From positions 1 through 28,933 of the IMG/VR virus record IMGVR_UViG_3300030943_001532: a DNA stretch of 28,933 nucleotides; one strand, 5' to 3'. Position numbers and translations under genes: made by a program. Positions 28,599 through 28,933 of the stretch are shown piece by piece (the stretch's first letter is position 1; each line of letters opens with the position of its first letter). The notes beneath the pieces were generated by a model. It worked only from the letters and a program-made list of their open reading frames with translations. It had not been told where the DNA came from and did not search any database. Source of the stretch: a virus.

Positions 28599-28631
28599 CG
28601 CTTAAATTATTTGAGTGGTAAAATTTGACTT

Positions 28632-28661
28632 GGGGGCAACTGGAGAGCTGCCCCCTTTTTT
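28632..28661 (+). terminator. Terminator-like hairpin on the plus strand
   Basis: GGGGGCA and TGCCCCC pair across 10 nt with an inner ACT/AGC partial match, followed by TTTTTT on the plus strand. No plus-strand gene precedes it, so it would end antisense transcripts, or it is just a hairpin in the gene spacer. Confidence 0.5.
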
Positions 28662-28663
28662 GT

Positions 28664-28933
28664 TTATGCTTCAATCTGTGCGGCAATCTCCAGCCGTTTA
28701 GCATCAATGCGGTTCATCATAAAGGTGATAACCTCCGAAATGATAACCGGATTTTTCAGCGTAAAAATTGAGGCTTTACGGTACCCACCTGTTCCACCTT
28801 CCACGCTCAAAATATAATCCTCATTCTCGAAATCGTTGGTTACTGCGATTTCGTGCAACTTCTGGGCGTGTCCTTCCAGTGCCTCGGCGTTACCGTTCAA
28901 AATAGCCAGGCGCCGGATGAGTTCCTTTTTCTC
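28664..28933 (-). CDS. Partial unknown protein, N-terminus beyond the window
   Basis: The frame is open from the right edge (EKKELIRRLAILNGNAEALE ...), so the true start lies outside; a TTG inside the visible part is not preferred as a start. The 89 visible residues contain a helix, a charged region (AVTNDFENEDYILSVEGGTG) and a C-terminal helix with VIISEVITFMMNRIDAKRLE and IAAQIEA. It is probably alpha/beta. No family recognised. It lies upstream of the ArdC-like gene, separated by a hairpin with a plus-strand T-run. Confidence 0.6.
   Translation of the reverse strand, partial: EKKELIRRLAILNGNAEALEGHAQKLHEIAVTNDFENEDYILSVEGGTGGYRKASIFTLKNPVIISEVITFMMNRIDAKRLEIAAQIEA

Overview
The window looks like part of a temperate tailed phage (prophage) of a Bacteroidota host. 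Reasons: a portal-like protein, a long tape-measure protein and a row of tail/fibre genes lie in one direction; exported proteins have signal peptides ending in SFGQ, GFGQ or YSQ-like sites, typical of Bacteroidota; candidate promoters follow the TAnnTTTG -7 pattern; starts are preceded by A/T-rich leaders rather than Shine-Dalgarno boxes; and the spacers carry several dispersed repeats of a kind seen in Bacteroidota chromosomes. No host genus can be named from the sequence. I see no tRNA, rRNA, CRISPR array, integrase, terminase, major capsid, protease or lysis gene, so both ends of the element are outside the window.

Nearly everything is transcribed right to left (minus strand). (1) 28933-26861: regulatory/early part, with a partial gene, an ArdC-like ssDNA-binding domain protein, a noncoding GC-rich patch, then an operator-bearing promoter driving a small acidic protein and a C-terminal HTH protein, closed by a clear intrinsic terminator. 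(2) 26840-21178: head/neck part, with small genes, the portal, two A/T-rich small genes, a DUF6712-like connector candidate and three neck-position unknowns, closed by a hairpin. (3) 21130-18172: a regulatory island inside the late region: a lipoprotein/membrane protein and a 37-residue membrane peptide with their own promoter, a plus-strand ribbon-helix-helix (RHH) gene, a divergent P22-antirepressor-like gene, and small HTH and unknown genes. (4) 18060-12196: tape measure, a tail-hub-position protein and a small unknown. (5) 12120-1: tail-tip and fibre genes, including an SGNH-hydrolase/LRR protein, a beta-helix protein, a large protein with a DUF1566/Lcl-like domain and modular fibres, the last running off the left edge.

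Three observations stand out. First, the island resembles the P22 immI region in logic and position: membrane exclusion-type gene, RHH repressor, divergent antirepressor, then tail genes; its intergenic region carries a 33-bp inverted repeat plus three AATACT repeats at exactly 10-bp spacing. Second, the head, tape-measure and fibre blocks each start with the same leader: TGTCCTTT, exactly 20 nt, then a TAnnTTT box, which I propose is a phage late-promoter family. Third, five tail-fibre-region proteins begin with Sec signal peptides, which is unexpected for virion proteins assembled in the cytoplasm.

Host-type repeats sit in spacers, at stop codons and, in one gene, in frame within the coding sequence, suggesting a long stay in the chromosome. 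All functional calls come from reading the sequence; no database search was run.
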